A stretch of 45,753 bases of DNA, taken from assembly GCA_027067785.1 (NCBI GenBank), contig JAMOVL010000023.1, positions 1-45,753 of the forward strand, written 5' to 3'. Of this stretch, positions 11,571-20,807 are shown one piece after another (the stretch's first letter is position 1; each line of letters opens with the position of its first letter). The position numbers were made by a program, and so were the translations under genes. The DNA is from Desulfurococcales archaeon. GTDB lineage: Archaea > Thermoproteota > Thermoprotei_A > Sulfolobales > Desulfurococcaceae. The notes under the pieces are model-generated. The model did no database searches and was not told where the DNA came from. It worked only from the letters and a program-made list of their open reading frames with translations.

Positions 11571-11632
11571 AATATGATGGGGTGTTCCGGCGGAACTGAG
11601 CCTTGGCGATGATGTCCTCTTCGCTGACCCGA
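11571..11632 (+). ncRNA. candidate box C/D sRNA
   Basis: C ATGATGG (11574), guide GGTGTTCCGGCGGAA, D' CTGA (11596-11599), C' ATGATGT (11609), guide CCTCTTCG, D CTGA (11624-11627); intergenic. Confidence 0.65.
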
Positions 11633-11634
11633 CG

Positions 11635-12189
11635 CTACTTGATCTTTAAACCTATGCTTGTAAGCCTATTCTTAATCAGTGCTTGTTCGTCCTTGGGGAA
11701 CAGCTTAATAGTCTTCTCTACAAGCTTTATATCGATCTTTTTCAGTTTCTTAAGATAATTTGATAGTTTCTGGAGATCTACTCCCTGCCTAGCTTTTAGG
11801 ACGAAGTATTCTTCGGGTTTTATGAGCTTAATTTTATATCCTTTTAGCTTAATACTACCTGCCGACTCAAGGATCTCTAGCGGGATATTGAAATCCATGA
11901 AGTTCTCATATATCTCCACTATAATCTCCTTATCTCCGGCAGATGCGATGAGCCTTGGTGTCCCTATATCGGTTGTACTGTATCCCCATCCCTCTTTCTC
12001 AGCTATCTCACCATAGAATTCCTGCTCTATTAGAGGACTCGGCTGTAGAGCATATATGTCTACATCGCCTGTGAACACCCTGGTTTTCAGCGCTAACCGA
12101 ACCACGGTGTCGCCTATTACAACATAGTCAACCCCGTGATCCACTAGTTTCCCGAGAACTAATGCCAAGTCGTCCAATCCATACCCCAT
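11635..12189 (-). CDS. predicted nucleotidyltransferase-fold protein
   Basis: DYVVIGDTVVRLALKTRVFTGDVDIY followed by TPRLIASAGDKEIIVEI...KPEEYFVLKARQG. Confidence 0.65.
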   Translation of the reverse strand: MGYGLDDLALVLGKLVDHGVDYVVIGDTVVRLALKTRVFTGDVDIYALQPSPLIEQEFYGEIAEKEGWGYSTTDIGTPRLIASAGDKEIIVEIYENFMDFNIPLEILESAGSIKLKGYKIKLIKPEEYFVLKARQGVDLQKLSNYLKKLKKIDIKLVEKTIKLFPKDEQALIKNRLTSIGLKIK

Positions 12190-12303
12190 TACTCACCACC
12201 ACACGAATCACGATACTATTCCATAATTGCTAATATAAAGAATAGGTGATCCCGAGGGAGAAAACTATATAGAGACAACATTCTAGGAGAACAAATATTG
12301 GAT

Positions 12304-12399
12304 GGGCCCGTAGCCTAGCCAGGATAGGGCGCCGGCCTCCTAAGCACTATGAACTGCAGGGCCAGCCGGAGACCCGGGGTTCGAATCCCCGCGGGCCCG
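12304..12399 (+). tRNA. tRNA-Arg(CCU) with 21-nt intron at 37/38
   Basis: acceptor GGGCCCG/CGGGCCC; anticodon stem CCGGC/GCCGG, loop CTCCTA|A, intron about 12343-12363; T arm GTTCGAATC. Confidence 0.93.
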
Positions 12400-12417
12400 C
12401 ATAACCTTCTCCTATCT

Positions 12418-12765
12418 CTATGAACATTGTTCAGCCTTCAAGCTAGTTACATAAGCCCCTGCGATCACAGCTATAAACCATAACTCTAGAAACAAGTATC
12501 CAAGGTTAAGCGGCCCCAAATTCGTAAATATAAGCCACAGTACACCTATGATGTACGCTATAATGGTTATAATGCCATGGAATATACCGGCTCTCCTTGT
12601 ATTTTCATTACTGCCACTCATCTTCATCCATCCCGTTGGAAGGGGTAGCCAGTCGAAGAAAGCCGCTATGAAGAACAAGTATTTAATACCATATATTACA
12701 GCAGTTATGAAGAGAACGCCCGCTACTGCTACGCATATGAGGGTTTTAGTCATATTTGACAACAA
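12418..12765 (-). CDS. small membrane protein
   Basis: multiple hydrophobic segments, 115 aa. Confidence 0.55.
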   Translation of the reverse strand: MLSNMTKTLICVAVAGVLFITAVIYGIKYLFFIAAFFDWLPLPTGWMKMSGSNENTRRAGIFHGIITIIAYIIGVLWLIFTNLGPLNLGYLFLELWFIAVIAGAYVTSLKAEQCS

Positions 12766-12855
12766 ACATACTCTACCCTGTATTGGCTCTAAAAATAAAA
12801 TAAGAATAGAAGTTGTTCTAAAACCTTGTTAGAACATTGTCATAACGTGTTCATA

Positions 12856-14046
12856 CTAGGAGAATAATGTATGGATGTCGTAGTATACTTGCCACGCCTT
12901 GTTCCTAATACGCTCACTAAAGCCCACTGCTTCGTAGCCTATTGGCCTTCTTTCTTCAAAGACGGTGCAGCTGATCTGATCAATTGTTTCTTCACACCGC
13001 AACGTCGGTGAAAGGCCTAGTGATTCCGCCTCCTTCAGGCTTAGACCTACTCTAACTATGTGTGCTCCTCCGATATTCTCATATATTGTCGGCACGATGC
13101 CACGTGTTTCTTTCTTTGTTCCTGTAATGTTTCGGGCTATAATTCTCGCATAATGTGCTGCAACGAATCCTAAGGGCCTATAAACTTCTTTACCAGTGAT
13201 TAAATCGTGGCTTAGAGCACAGTCTCCTGTTGCATATATGTTTTTGATACTGGTCGCCCCGCTCCTGTTTATCCTGATTGCTCCTCGTACTGTCTCTATA
13301 CCAGTATCTTTCACGAGGTCAGTGTTGGGTCTAACTCCAGTGGTGAAGACGACTATGTCTGCAGGATCGATTCTTCCCGACGCCTTTACTCCCTTGACTC
13401 TACGATCACCTATGATCTCTTCAACCCCTGTACCTGTATGTATTCTTAATCCTTTTCCTGATAGATAGTTCTTTAGCTTCGAAGATAATGGTTTATCTAT
13501 TACGCCCGGCAGTATATCTTCCATTAACTCGTAAACAGTTACTGTTGCCCCCATCTTTTTAAGCGCTGAAGCAGCCGTTAACCCTACTAGTCCAGCTCCT
13601 ATAACAGCTATTCTTAGCGGGCCCCGTATTCTCATGAGCTTCCTTAGATCTCCTATGTCGTAGAACGACATAGTGTTGTCTAGTTCAACGCCTTTTATGG
13701 GTGGTATGAATGGTTTGCCGCCAGTAGCTATGACGAGGTTGTCATAGGTTATCTCACTGCCTCCTTTAAGTAGTACTTTCTTCCCGGTAACATCGATCTT
13801 ATCCGCAACACCATGTATGACATTTATGCCTTTATCTAGCAGGAGATTGTATATGCCGATGTATGTGTAGTCTATTGATAATTTCTCGCTCAATACTTCG
13901 GCGAGCCTATGCTTGGAGTACGGCGGCCATTCAGCCGCGATCACTGTTATATTGTTTGGGGTATAACCGTATTTTGTGAGATAATATGCTGTATATATTC
14001 CCCCTATTCCACCACCTATTATTACTGTCTTCATAGAATAGTTCAC
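12856..14046 (-). CDS. FAD-dependent pyridine-nucleotide-disulfide oxidoreductase (NADH oxidase-like; AorC-like by context)
   Basis: GGGIGGIYTAYYLTK, IAVIGAGLVGLTAASALKKMGATVTVYE, IYATGDCAL. Confidence 0.88.
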   Translation of the reverse strand: MNYSMKTVIIGGGIGGIYTAYYLTKYGYTPNNITVIAAEWPPYSKHRLAEVLSEKLSIDYTYIGIYNLLLDKGINVIHGVADKIDVTGKKVLLKGGSEITYDNLVIATGGKPFIPPIKGVELDNTMSFYDIGDLRKLMRIRGPLRIAVIGAGLVGLTAASALKKMGATVTVYELMEDILPGVIDKPLSSKLKNYLSGKGLRIHTGTGVEEIIGDRRVKGVKASGRIDPADIVVFTTGVRPNTDLVKDTGIETVRGAIRINRSGATSIKNIYATGDCALSHDLITGKEVYRPLGFVAAHYARIIARNITGTKKETRGIVPTIYENIGGAHIVRVGLSLKEAESLGLSPTLRCEETIDQISCTVFEERRPIGYEAVGFSERIRNKAWQVYYDIHTLFS

Positions 14047-14522
14047 CTCCCCCCGATCTTCTCAAGATACTCGTGGATAGTCTTGGCAACGCTGCTTATC
14101 CTTCTTGTCTTAACCATATGTGCTGGCACGTACTTTATGGCGCCTGTAGGGCAAACTCTTACGCATGCCGGATCCCCACCGCATAGATCGCATTTAACAA
14201 GTTCGCCTCCATAGGATTCCCTGATTGCTCCGAAGGGGCATACTGAGATACATGCTTTACACGTTGTGCATCTTGACTGGTCCAGTACGACGCGTCCGTC
14301 TTCGACGCGCAGAGCGTCAAACTCGCAAACGTTAACACAGGGAGCAGGATCGCAGTGCCGGCAGACAGCGATATCTATCACTATGCCTTTTTCCACTATG
14401 ATCTTTATCATGGCTTGCCTCTCATCTATTACTCCGCTACGGGCAAGGGAACATGCGAATACACATCTCATACAAGCATTGCATTTCTCGATGTCTATGT
14501 CTAGTATGTATTTGGCCACCAC
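14043..14522 (-). CDS. polyferredoxin-type electron-transfer subunit, four [4Fe-4S] motifs
   Basis: CNACMRCVFACS, CRHCDPAPCVNVCE, CTTCKACISVCP, CDLCGGDPACVRVCP; overlaps the next gene by 4 nt. Confidence 0.9.
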   Translation of the reverse strand: MVAKYILDIDIEKCNACMRCVFACSLARSGVIDERQAMIKIIVEKGIVIDIAVCRHCDPAPCVNVCEFDALRVEDGRVVLDQSRCTTCKACISVCPFGAIRESYGGELVKCDLCGGDPACVRVCPTGAIKYVPAHMVKTRRISSVAKTIHEYLEKIGGR

Positions 14523-14626
14523 TGATCATCTCACTACCTTATACAAACGTCTGCTCACACTTCATTCCCAACCACTACGTAGCTATATCGATTAATGAGA
14601 AGGGAAGAGAAAAAATAATGTTAAGG

Positions 14627-15202
14627 TTAAATATTGAGTTTCTTCCTCTCCTCCCAGATCCTGTACAGGGTCTTAACGGCTTCTTCAGCCTCTTTAACAC
14701 GGTTACCCGCTGGTACCTCAATGCCTTTCTCGAGAACCTCGTATACTATGCCTACGGCTTTGCCTTTCTTCAGCTTTCTAACAACCTCGTATTCAGGACC
14801 GTAGAATATCGCTCCATGTGGGCATACCTTTACACACTCTGGATCTCCGCCGCAGAGGTCACACTTTATCGGTTCAGCCTTGACTGTTAATGAGATCGCT
14901 CCGAATGGACAGGCGTATACACATTCACGGCAACCGATACATTTGTTATAGTCTATTAGCCATGCACCGGTCTTATCGTCAAAGTATATAGCGTTGGCTG
15001 GACAGGCACGAGCACACATTGCATCGTTACATTGTAGACAATATACTGGTGTTGACGCCTGTATCTCCGGCTTCGTAATGATTGTTATTCTTGACAGGTA
15101 TGGGTTGACGACACCGTAGTGCTTGATGCTACAGGCTAGCTCACATAGGTGGCATCCAGTACATTTCTCATAATCTACTGCCAGGATATACCTGTGGGCC
15201 AT
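14627..15202 (-). CDS. polyferredoxin-type electron-transfer subunit, four [4Fe-4S] motifs
   Basis: CTGCHLCELACS, CLQCNDAMCARACP, CIGCRECVYACP, CDLCGGDPECVKVCP; likely start MAHRYILAVDYEKC, shorter than the 15259 ORF. Confidence 0.9.
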   Translation of the reverse strand: MAHRYILAVDYEKCTGCHLCELACSIKHYGVVNPYLSRITIITKPEIQASTPVYCLQCNDAMCARACPANAIYFDDKTGAWLIDYNKCIGCRECVYACPFGAISLTVKAEPIKCDLCGGDPECVKVCPHGAIFYGPEYEVVRKLKKGKAVGIVYEVLEKGIEVPAGNRVKEAEEAVKTLYRIWEERKKLNI

Positions 15203-15207
15203 CCTGC

Positions 15208-17151
15208 TCACCTCCCACGTGGATACTTGTCTAGAGGCCATAGAGGCGGGCCATCCCATTCTGGGAACTCCTTGTTCTCGATCTCATCGGCAACCCATTC
15301 AATCCCCAGCTTCTTCAGCGTCTCTCTCTTTGGCACAGCGGTCTCTACGTCGCATCCCCTCCTCTTCAGGTACTCGTCAACCATCTCCCAGTGCCTCTTG
15401 ATCTCGGCCTGGATCTTCGGCGTATTGATTATTTCCGGCGGGAACGGTACTGCGTAGTGTTTCTTCTTAATGCCCTGCCTGACGTTGAACGCCATTTCGA
15501 TCAGGTATATCCTGTCAGCGATCTCTACTAGTTTCTCCTCGGTGAACTCATAGCCTGTCGCAGCAGTCAGTAGTTTTGCTAGTCCTTTGAACAACGGGTA
15601 CTTCCATACTAGTGGAATAGCCTGCGGCCATGAGTTGATGGAGCCCTTACATCTCCCTATGCTGTCGGTTAGTGTACATGCGCGCTCGCTGACGATGAGT
15701 GCGCCTACAGGGTCTTTCCTGTAGTCTGGAAGACCTCCCTCTAAGAGTTTCAGAGGTAGCTCTGGATCCATGTTTCTATCGTTCTCCCAGTATGCCCAGC
15801 TTCTCCCACGTAGGTGGTCTGCTCCTCTTGTCGATGTTGCATGAGCTAGTGTGAAGATGCCGTTGAGGAAGTCTACGTGGTACCAGCCCCTGCTTAGGCC
15901 TTTGACGTCATAACTATACTTTAGTGCTTCGGGACCGACTATTTTGGCGAAGTTCCTGTATCCTTCTGCTAGTTTGTTCCCGAATCCTTCTCTGTATGCT
16001 ATCATCTCTATGAGCTTGATCTGTGTCTCGGCATCACCCCATCTTAGGGGTATTCCGCCTGTATCGGTGTCTGTTATGATTCCTTTCTCGTAGAGGAATT
16101 TTGCCATTGCTAGTGTATCGCCAAGCGTTATCACGTCCATACCGTACTCGTCGGCCATCTGCTCCATCTTCAGGATAGCCTCTGTGTCTGTGATGGCATT
16201 GTTTGCTCCCAGGGCATATATTGATTCGAACTCGCTTGATACGCCGTACTCATTCCATTTCGGCAGTTTGTACACGTCTTTACACGATACTGGACAGCTG
16301 AAACACTGAGTTCTGCCTACCTCGTATTTCGCTAGATCGACAGGCCTTATACCCTCTGGTAGTTCTTCGGGGCCTAGGTATTTCTCGAAGTACTTCCACC
16401 CGGGATGCCATGCTAGGAGGCCATAATGTGTTCCTATTACGCTGTATATTTTCTTGACGAACTCGTTCTTCTTGAACCATTCCTCGTCTTCTTTGGCTAG
16501 CTTGAAGAATGTCTCGGGATCAGCTATTTCGACTCCCTTGGTGCCTCTTACAGCGATTGCTTTGAGGTTCTTAGAACCCCATACGGCTCCTGTTCCACGT
16601 GCTCCGCTGTGGTACTTGTCGATCATAGTTGTAGCGAATCGTACAAGGTGTTCGCCGGCCGGGCCTATTCCTGCAACGGCTATGTCGTCGCCATGTATGT
16701 CTCTTAGTGTATCAACCATTTCGCTGACCTTTAATCCCCATAGATCACTAGCATCTCTGATCTCTACCGTGTCGTCCTCTATCCATATGTATTTCGGCTT
16801 ACTCGCTCTTCCAGTAATCACTATCTGGTCGTAGCCTGCGTGCTTTAGGATCGCTGAGAACTCTCCTCCCGCGTTGCCATCGCCGAGTATTCCTGAGAGA
16901 GGAGATAAGCTGCTTATCTCGGTCCTGCTCGTCATCGGTAATGCTGTACCTGCTAGTACACCGTTAGCAAGGCATAGTACGTTCTCGGGGCTTAGCGGGT
17001 CTATTCCCGGCTTAACCATTTTGAAGAGCCTATAGGAGTTTAGGCCTCTTCCGCCAAGATACATTTTCGCCTCGGTCTCGCTGAGAGGCTGTACTACGAC
17101 TTTCTCCCTGGTCAGGTCAACGTAGATTACTTTACCTCCCCATCCATACAA
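15208..17151 (-). CDS. tungsten-type aldehyde:ferredoxin oxidoreductase
   Basis: MYGWGGKVIYVDLTREK, YLGGRGLNSYRLF, GNAGGEFSAILKHAGYD, GSKNLKAIAVRGTKG, CFSCPVSCKDVYK, ATSTRGADHLRGRSW. Confidence 0.95.
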   Translation of the reverse strand: MYGWGGKVIYVDLTREKVVVQPLSETEAKMYLGGRGLNSYRLFKMVKPGIDPLSPENVLCLANGVLAGTALPMTSRTEISSLSPLSGILGDGNAGGEFSAILKHAGYDQIVITGRASKPKYIWIEDDTVEIRDASDLWGLKVSEMVDTLRDIHGDDIAVAGIGPAGEHLVRFATTMIDKYHSGARGTGAVWGSKNLKAIAVRGTKGVEIADPETFFKLAKEDEEWFKKNEFVKKIYSVIGTHYGLLAWHPGWKYFEKYLGPEELPEGIRPVDLAKYEVGRTQCFSCPVSCKDVYKLPKWNEYGVSSEFESIYALGANNAITDTEAILKMEQMADEYGMDVITLGDTLAMAKFLYEKGIITDTDTGGIPLRWGDAETQIKLIEMIAYREGFGNKLAEGYRNFAKIVGPEALKYSYDVKGLSRGWYHVDFLNGIFTLAHATSTRGADHLRGRSWAYWENDRNMDPELPLKLLEGGLPDYRKDPVGALIVSERACTLTDSIGRCKGSINSWPQAIPLVWKYPLFKGLAKLLTAATGYEFTEEKLVEIADRIYLIEMAFNVRQGIKKKHYAVPFPPEIINTPKIQAEIKRHWEMVDEYLKRRGCDVETAVPKRETLKKLGIEWVADEIENKEFPEWDGPPLWPLDKYPRGR

Positions 17152-17449
17152 TTAGATCACCAGGATATGTTGTTCAAATAGAAAATGTAGGGTTCTCGTC
17201 AGATAATAAGCGTTCCCCAATATTCTATCATAGAGTGTTTACTCTTCATACAAGCAAAACATTTCTTCTAATAAAAAATATCGACAGTAAAAGCATAGAA
17301 GACAGAATACTCTAATAAACATAGAGACAGAGAAAACATACACGCGATGACGACGGAGTCACGGGACTGAACAAATGATGACCGGGCTATTAACCCGAGC
17401 AAAAACATAGAAATAGGCAACAAACAATCACAAAATACACGGCCAACAA

Positions 17450-17525
17450 GGGCCCGTAGCCTAGCCAGGACCAAGGCGCCGGCCTTCGGAGCCGGAGGTC
17501 CCGGGTTCAAATCCCGGCGGGCCCG
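17450..17525 (+). tRNA. tRNA-Arg(UCG), CCA encoded (17526-17528)
   Basis: GGGCCCG...CCGGC CTTCGGA GCCGG...GGGTTCAAATCCCGG CGGGCCCG CCA. Confidence 0.96.
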
Positions 17526-17536
17526 CCACTTAGGAT

Positions 17537-17938
17537 TTAGTTCTCTGTTTTCATTTTGATTTTTCTTGTAATGAAAGATATAGCGGTTCTAGCTTTTTCT
17601 ATGGCTTCTTCTGCTTCATCTATGGTTATTTCGATCCCGGTATCTGGGTAGCGTGCTTCTATGGCTAGTGGGTATAGCTCATCAATGTCGAGCTCGTGTA
17701 GTTGTTGAAACTCTTGGTCGATTTCACTACATAAGTCTATGAGCCGGGATAAATTATGTGTCTTCCCGAAATGCTTATTGTGGAGCACAAGATACGCCTT
17801 TAATGCTTTCTCAACAGCTTGTTGTGCATGAAAGACAATAACCCAGGGTTCTTCACCGATCTCGAAAAGCTTCTCAGCTACCCTTAAGTCTGTATAGGCT
17901 TTCCTTAACCATTTCTCGGCAATTTCTTCCTTACTCAA
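17537..17938 (-). CDS. HEPN-domain protein (probable toxin of HEPN/MNT pair)
   Basis: WLRKAYTDLRVAEKLFEIGEEPWVIVFHAQQAVEKALKAYLVLHNKHFGKTHNLSRLIDLC. Confidence 0.9.
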   Translation of the reverse strand: MSKEEIAEKWLRKAYTDLRVAEKLFEIGEEPWVIVFHAQQAVEKALKAYLVLHNKHFGKTHNLSRLIDLCSEIDQEFQQLHELDIDELYPLAIEARYPDTGIEITIDEAEEAIEKARTAISFITRKIKMKTEN

Positions 17939-18341
17939 CTTGTTTTCCCTCTAGATGAGCATAGTACGCAATCGTTCCAACAACGTTCTTGTATTTAACA
18001 TAGTACTCCTCACTAACCACTATTACATCACAGTATATTCTGTTCTTAGAAAGTGTCCTATATATCCGATATTGTAATCTCCTAATAGTCTTTCTATCAG
18101 GAGAGCCGCCTACGACAATCAACAAATCCCAATCGCTATCTTCCCTATAGTCACCTCGTGCCCGTGAACCAAAAAGGATTATATTCTTTACCTTAACACC
18201 CTCTTTTCGAGCCTCATTAATAATTACGTCCTTAATGGTTCGCATTAAATATATGGCTTGAGAACTAGACACTCTAATCACCTTACATCTCCATAAACCT
18301 TCTAATGATCTGTAAGTCCTCTCTAAGCTCTTCCTTTCCAT
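17931..18341 (-). CDS. MNT-type nucleotidyltransferase (antitoxin of HEPN/MNT pair)
   Basis: IILFGSRARGDYREDSDWDLLIVV; overlaps HEPN gene; true start may be internal (MRTIKDVII). Confidence 0.9.
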   Translation of the reverse strand: MERKSLERTYRSLEGLWRCKVIRVSSSQAIYLMRTIKDVIINEARKEGVKVKNIILFGSRARGDYREDSDWDLLIVVGGSPDRKTIRRLQYRIYRTLSKNRIYCDVIVVSEEYYVKYKNVVGTIAYYAHLEGKQVE

Positions 18342-18567
18342 AGTGTATTGCTATTCCCTCCCTGACTAATAGCTCTAGGAAGTCCTATTTAGAGAGACCA
18401 GCTATTCTTCTTGCTTGCCCCAGTGTTGCTATGCCTTTCTCGTAGAGCCTTAATGCTAGTTCTATTCTCAGTCTCTCTTCAAGCTTGCCAAAAGGAACCC
18501 GCAGGTTTTCTGGAACCTCAATAACAATGCGTTTAACACTGATTTTAGCCACCATTATCTCCCTCAT
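18306..18567 (-). pseudogene. UPF0175-family (VapB-like) antitoxin interrupted by in-frame TAG
   Basis: EVPENLRVPFGKLEERLRIELALRLYEKGIATLGQARRIAGLSK*DFLELLVREGIAIHYGKEELREDL; same frame continues past the TAG. Confidence 0.75.
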
Positions 18568-18652
18568 AAGACATTATATTCGTAAAAGCTATTAACCCTA
18601 GCCACCACTCGTACTAATTCGATTAAAACAATAACTCAATCCCCAGGCTGGT

Positions 18653-18724
18653 TGTCCCATATACTAGGTAATAGGTATGAATTCTTACCGTAATTGTCCC
18701 ATTTTCTCATCAGTGTGTGGGACA
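18653..18724. promoter_or_regulatory. A-type three-part repeat: TGTCCCA (18653), TGTCCCA (18695), inverted TGGGACA (18718)
   Basis: same architecture and near-identical intervening sequence at 21784-21854. Confidence 0.8.
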
Positions 18725-18737
18725 TTTCCTTTTAAGA

Positions 18738-18789
18738 GCCAGCCTTTGGAGCCGGAGACCCCGGGTTCAAACTCGCGGCGGGCCCGCCA
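18738..18789 (+). repeat. tRNA-Arg-like 3' half, copy F1
   Basis: gccagcctttggagccggagaccccgggttcaaactcgcggcgggcccgcca; resembles 3' half of tRNA-Arg(UCG), no 5' half. Confidence 0.85.
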
Positions 18790-18915
18790 CTTATAAACCA
18801 ATTATATAAAGTCTACCGTTCCCGACGCGAGAATTGGAACTCTTAATTCGAATCGGGAAATTAGGTTTAGTTCTCACTCCACCGGGGATAATCTGGATTG
18901 ATAATCTCATTAGAG

Positions 18916-19362
18916 TTAAGGGATTACTTTAAGCCATGGGACTCGCTTGAAGTCTTCGTCGAACGTTGCTAGTGTTCCTATATTGTAATGCTTGCAGGTT
19001 ATAGCTATTTGTGCATCATTTGGCGTCAGCCTGTAACTCTTAATAGTCTTAATTAGTTCGTCTCGGTCTTGATAATCCCTTAGTATGGTTACTTTGAAGT
19101 CTCCTAGAAAACTGTTAACCTTTTCTATGGCTTCATCGGGAAATCCGTACTTGGTTATGTGCTTCCGGAAAGAGTATTTCCCTTTAACACCATATTTTAT
19201 ACTGGCAATCTTGGCTCCAACGGTGTATAATAGTTCATTGTATGCTATCATAGGAATAGCCATGCCGTCTATAATGGCCTCCCTGATAATACTCTCTGAG
19301 GTACTGGTTAGCTCTGTTTCAAAGAGGAAATGGTAGACGACGTTTGTATCTAGGCATATCAT
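18916..19362 (-). CDS. PIN-domain VapC-type toxin
   Basis: MICLDTNVVYHFLF...NDAQIAITCKHYNIGTLATFDEDFKRV. Confidence 0.92.
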   Translation of the reverse strand: MICLDTNVVYHFLFETELTSTSESIIREAIIDGMAIPMIAYNELLYTVGAKIASIKYGVKGKYSFRKHITKYGFPDEAIEKVNSFLGDFKVTILRDYQDRDELIKTIKSYRLTPNDAQIAITCKHYNIGTLATFDEDFKRVPWLKVIP

Positions 19363-19568
19363 TGTGCTTGCGCCTCATCCTCAAGCTCCAAGAACTCCTC
19401 AATAGAGGATTTCCCGAGAACACCCCTGTACTTTTTGATTAGTTCATCTATGTCCTCTTCTACTATCACCTTGTACTCTTTGCCCTCCTCAAGGTTGATG
19501 CTACCCAGAGGCTTTAGCACGCCTTTCTCGTATCTTACTCTTATAACCCTGGACAATTCTAGCCCCAC
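19359..19568 (-). CDS. VapB-type antitoxin, DUF104-like
   Basis: IRVRYEKGVLKPLGSINLEEGKEYKV; overlaps vapC by 4 nt. Confidence 0.88.
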   Translation of the reverse strand: MGLELSRVIRVRYEKGVLKPLGSINLEEGKEYKVIVEEDIDELIKKYRGVLGKSSIEEFLELEDEAQAQ

Positions 19569-19613
19569 TTATACATGAGGTGCATCGAGGCAATTAGCCT
19601 TTTCTAGCTGAGA

Positions 19614-19696
19614 TGTTTCCAGATTATTCGCTCTGATATCCCAAGTGATAAGCATTTGTGAAGAGTGTTTCCATTTGATGGTTCCCATTGGAAACA
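19614..19696. promoter_or_regulatory. B-type three-part repeat: TGTTTCCA (19614), TGTTTCCA (19666), inverted TGGAAACA (19689)
   Basis: same architecture as 20584-20665 and, with a different word, as the A-type. Confidence 0.8.
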
Positions 19697-19710
19697 TGGT
19701 TTATAAGTTC

Positions 19711-19762
19711 CAGGCCTTTGGAGCCAGAGACCTCCGGGTTCAAATCGTAGCGGCTCACCGCA
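19711..19762 (+). repeat. tRNA-Arg-like 3' half, copy F2
   Basis: caggcctttggagccagagacctccgggttcaaatcgtagcggctcaccgca. Confidence 0.78.
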
Positions 19763-19888
19763 TAAACATCCCTATATAGGCTTCACTATTCCTTGCGAGG
19801 AAAGTTGCTACTCTGAGTTAAGTTGAGGGAATTATGATTGCCTTTCCTCACTAGGGATAATCTTGAAGAGCTAGGAAACTACCTTAAG

Positions 19889-20320
19889 CTATGGCACCCG
19901 TTTAAAGTCCTCATCAAACGTGAGTATGGCATCTATGCCGTAGTGCATGCATGTCAACGCTATTAGCGCGTCTGCTGGTAGCAGATGGAACTTCTTGGCT
20001 GCATCTATGAGCTCTTGAGGTTTAGCCCTGTCTTCTACCACAGCTATGTTTGTCTCTTTTAGGAAGTTGTATAGTTCATCTATGTCTTCCTCGAAGAATC
20101 CGTATCCGTGTTTCTGTATGTATTCTCTCAGTTTTTCTATGCGCCGTATTCCTAATCTTATCCATGCTTTGGTCCTCACTATAGTGAAAATTACTTCATC
20201 TAACACACGAATGCTTGTGTATAGCTCGTCCTCTCCAGAGGTTGTGTCCTCTACAATTTGGGAGTATGGCTTCACATCATGTAGATAGTAGAGTATTGCA
20301 TTAGTATCTAGGAAGAGCAT
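19889..20320 (-). CDS. PIN-domain VapC-type toxin
   Basis: MLFLDTNAILYYLHD...PADALIALTCMHYGIDAILTFDEDFKRVP. Confidence 0.92.
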   Translation of the reverse strand: MLFLDTNAILYYLHDVKPYSQIVEDTTSGEDELYTSIRVLDEVIFTIVRTKAWIRLGIRRIEKLREYIQKHGYGFFEEDIDELYNFLKETNIAVVEDRAKPQELIDAAKKFHLLPADALIALTCMHYGIDAILTFDEDFKRVP

Positions 20321-20523
20321 TACTGCACCTCAGCCTCCAGCATAAACCTGTCGAGGAGCTCCTTAGGCGCAGGACCCAGTACTCCACGATACTTGCGGAG
20401 AACCTTTCTCTTCCTTGCAATCCCCAGAATCTTTACTAACAACTCCTCACCTTCCTCAAAATCAACATTATCCAGCGGTTTTAGCACACCTTTTTCATAC
20501 CTAACCCTAATGACCTTAGACAA
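20320..20523 (-). CDS. VapB-type antitoxin, DUF104-like
   Basis: MSKVIRVRYEKGVLKPLDNVDFEEGEELLVKI. Confidence 0.88.
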   Translation of the reverse strand: MSKVIRVRYEKGVLKPLDNVDFEEGEELLVKILGIARKRKVLRKYRGVLGPAPKELLDRFMLEAEVQ

Positions 20524-20583
20524 TTCTTAACACCCATCCATATATTAAGCGCATCGAAGGAATTAGCTCTTGCCTTAATAACA

Positions 20584-20665
20584 TGTTTTCAGATTTTCAG
20601 TAATGACATCACAGGGGTAATCAGCTATAGAGCTTGTTTCCAACTTATGGTTCCTTCTGGAAACA
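20584..20665. promoter_or_regulatory. B-type three-part repeat: TGTTTTCA (20584), TGTTTCCA (20635), inverted TGGAAACA (20658)
   Basis: matches architecture at 19614-19696. Confidence 0.78.
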
Positions 20666-20680
20666 TTGTTTATATTTTCT

Positions 20681-20730
20681 CGGCCTTCGGAGCCGGAGAC
20701 CCCGGGTTCAAACTCGCGGCAGGCCCGCCA
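20681..20730 (+). repeat. tRNA-Arg-like 3' half, copy F3
   Basis: cggccttcggagccggagacccc gggttcaaactcgcggcaggcccgcca; retains the UCG anticodon loop. Confidence 0.85.
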
Positions 20731-20807
20731 TATTTTGCTAAATTTAATAGCACAGCCTTATATAATCAATCAGAATCATATACTAAAGGAATTCCCATCT
20801 CTTATCA

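Noticed and set aside
17268-17510. Minus-strand 80-aa ORF across tRNA-Arg(UCG)
   Set aside because: Runs through the tRNA gene; no coding support.
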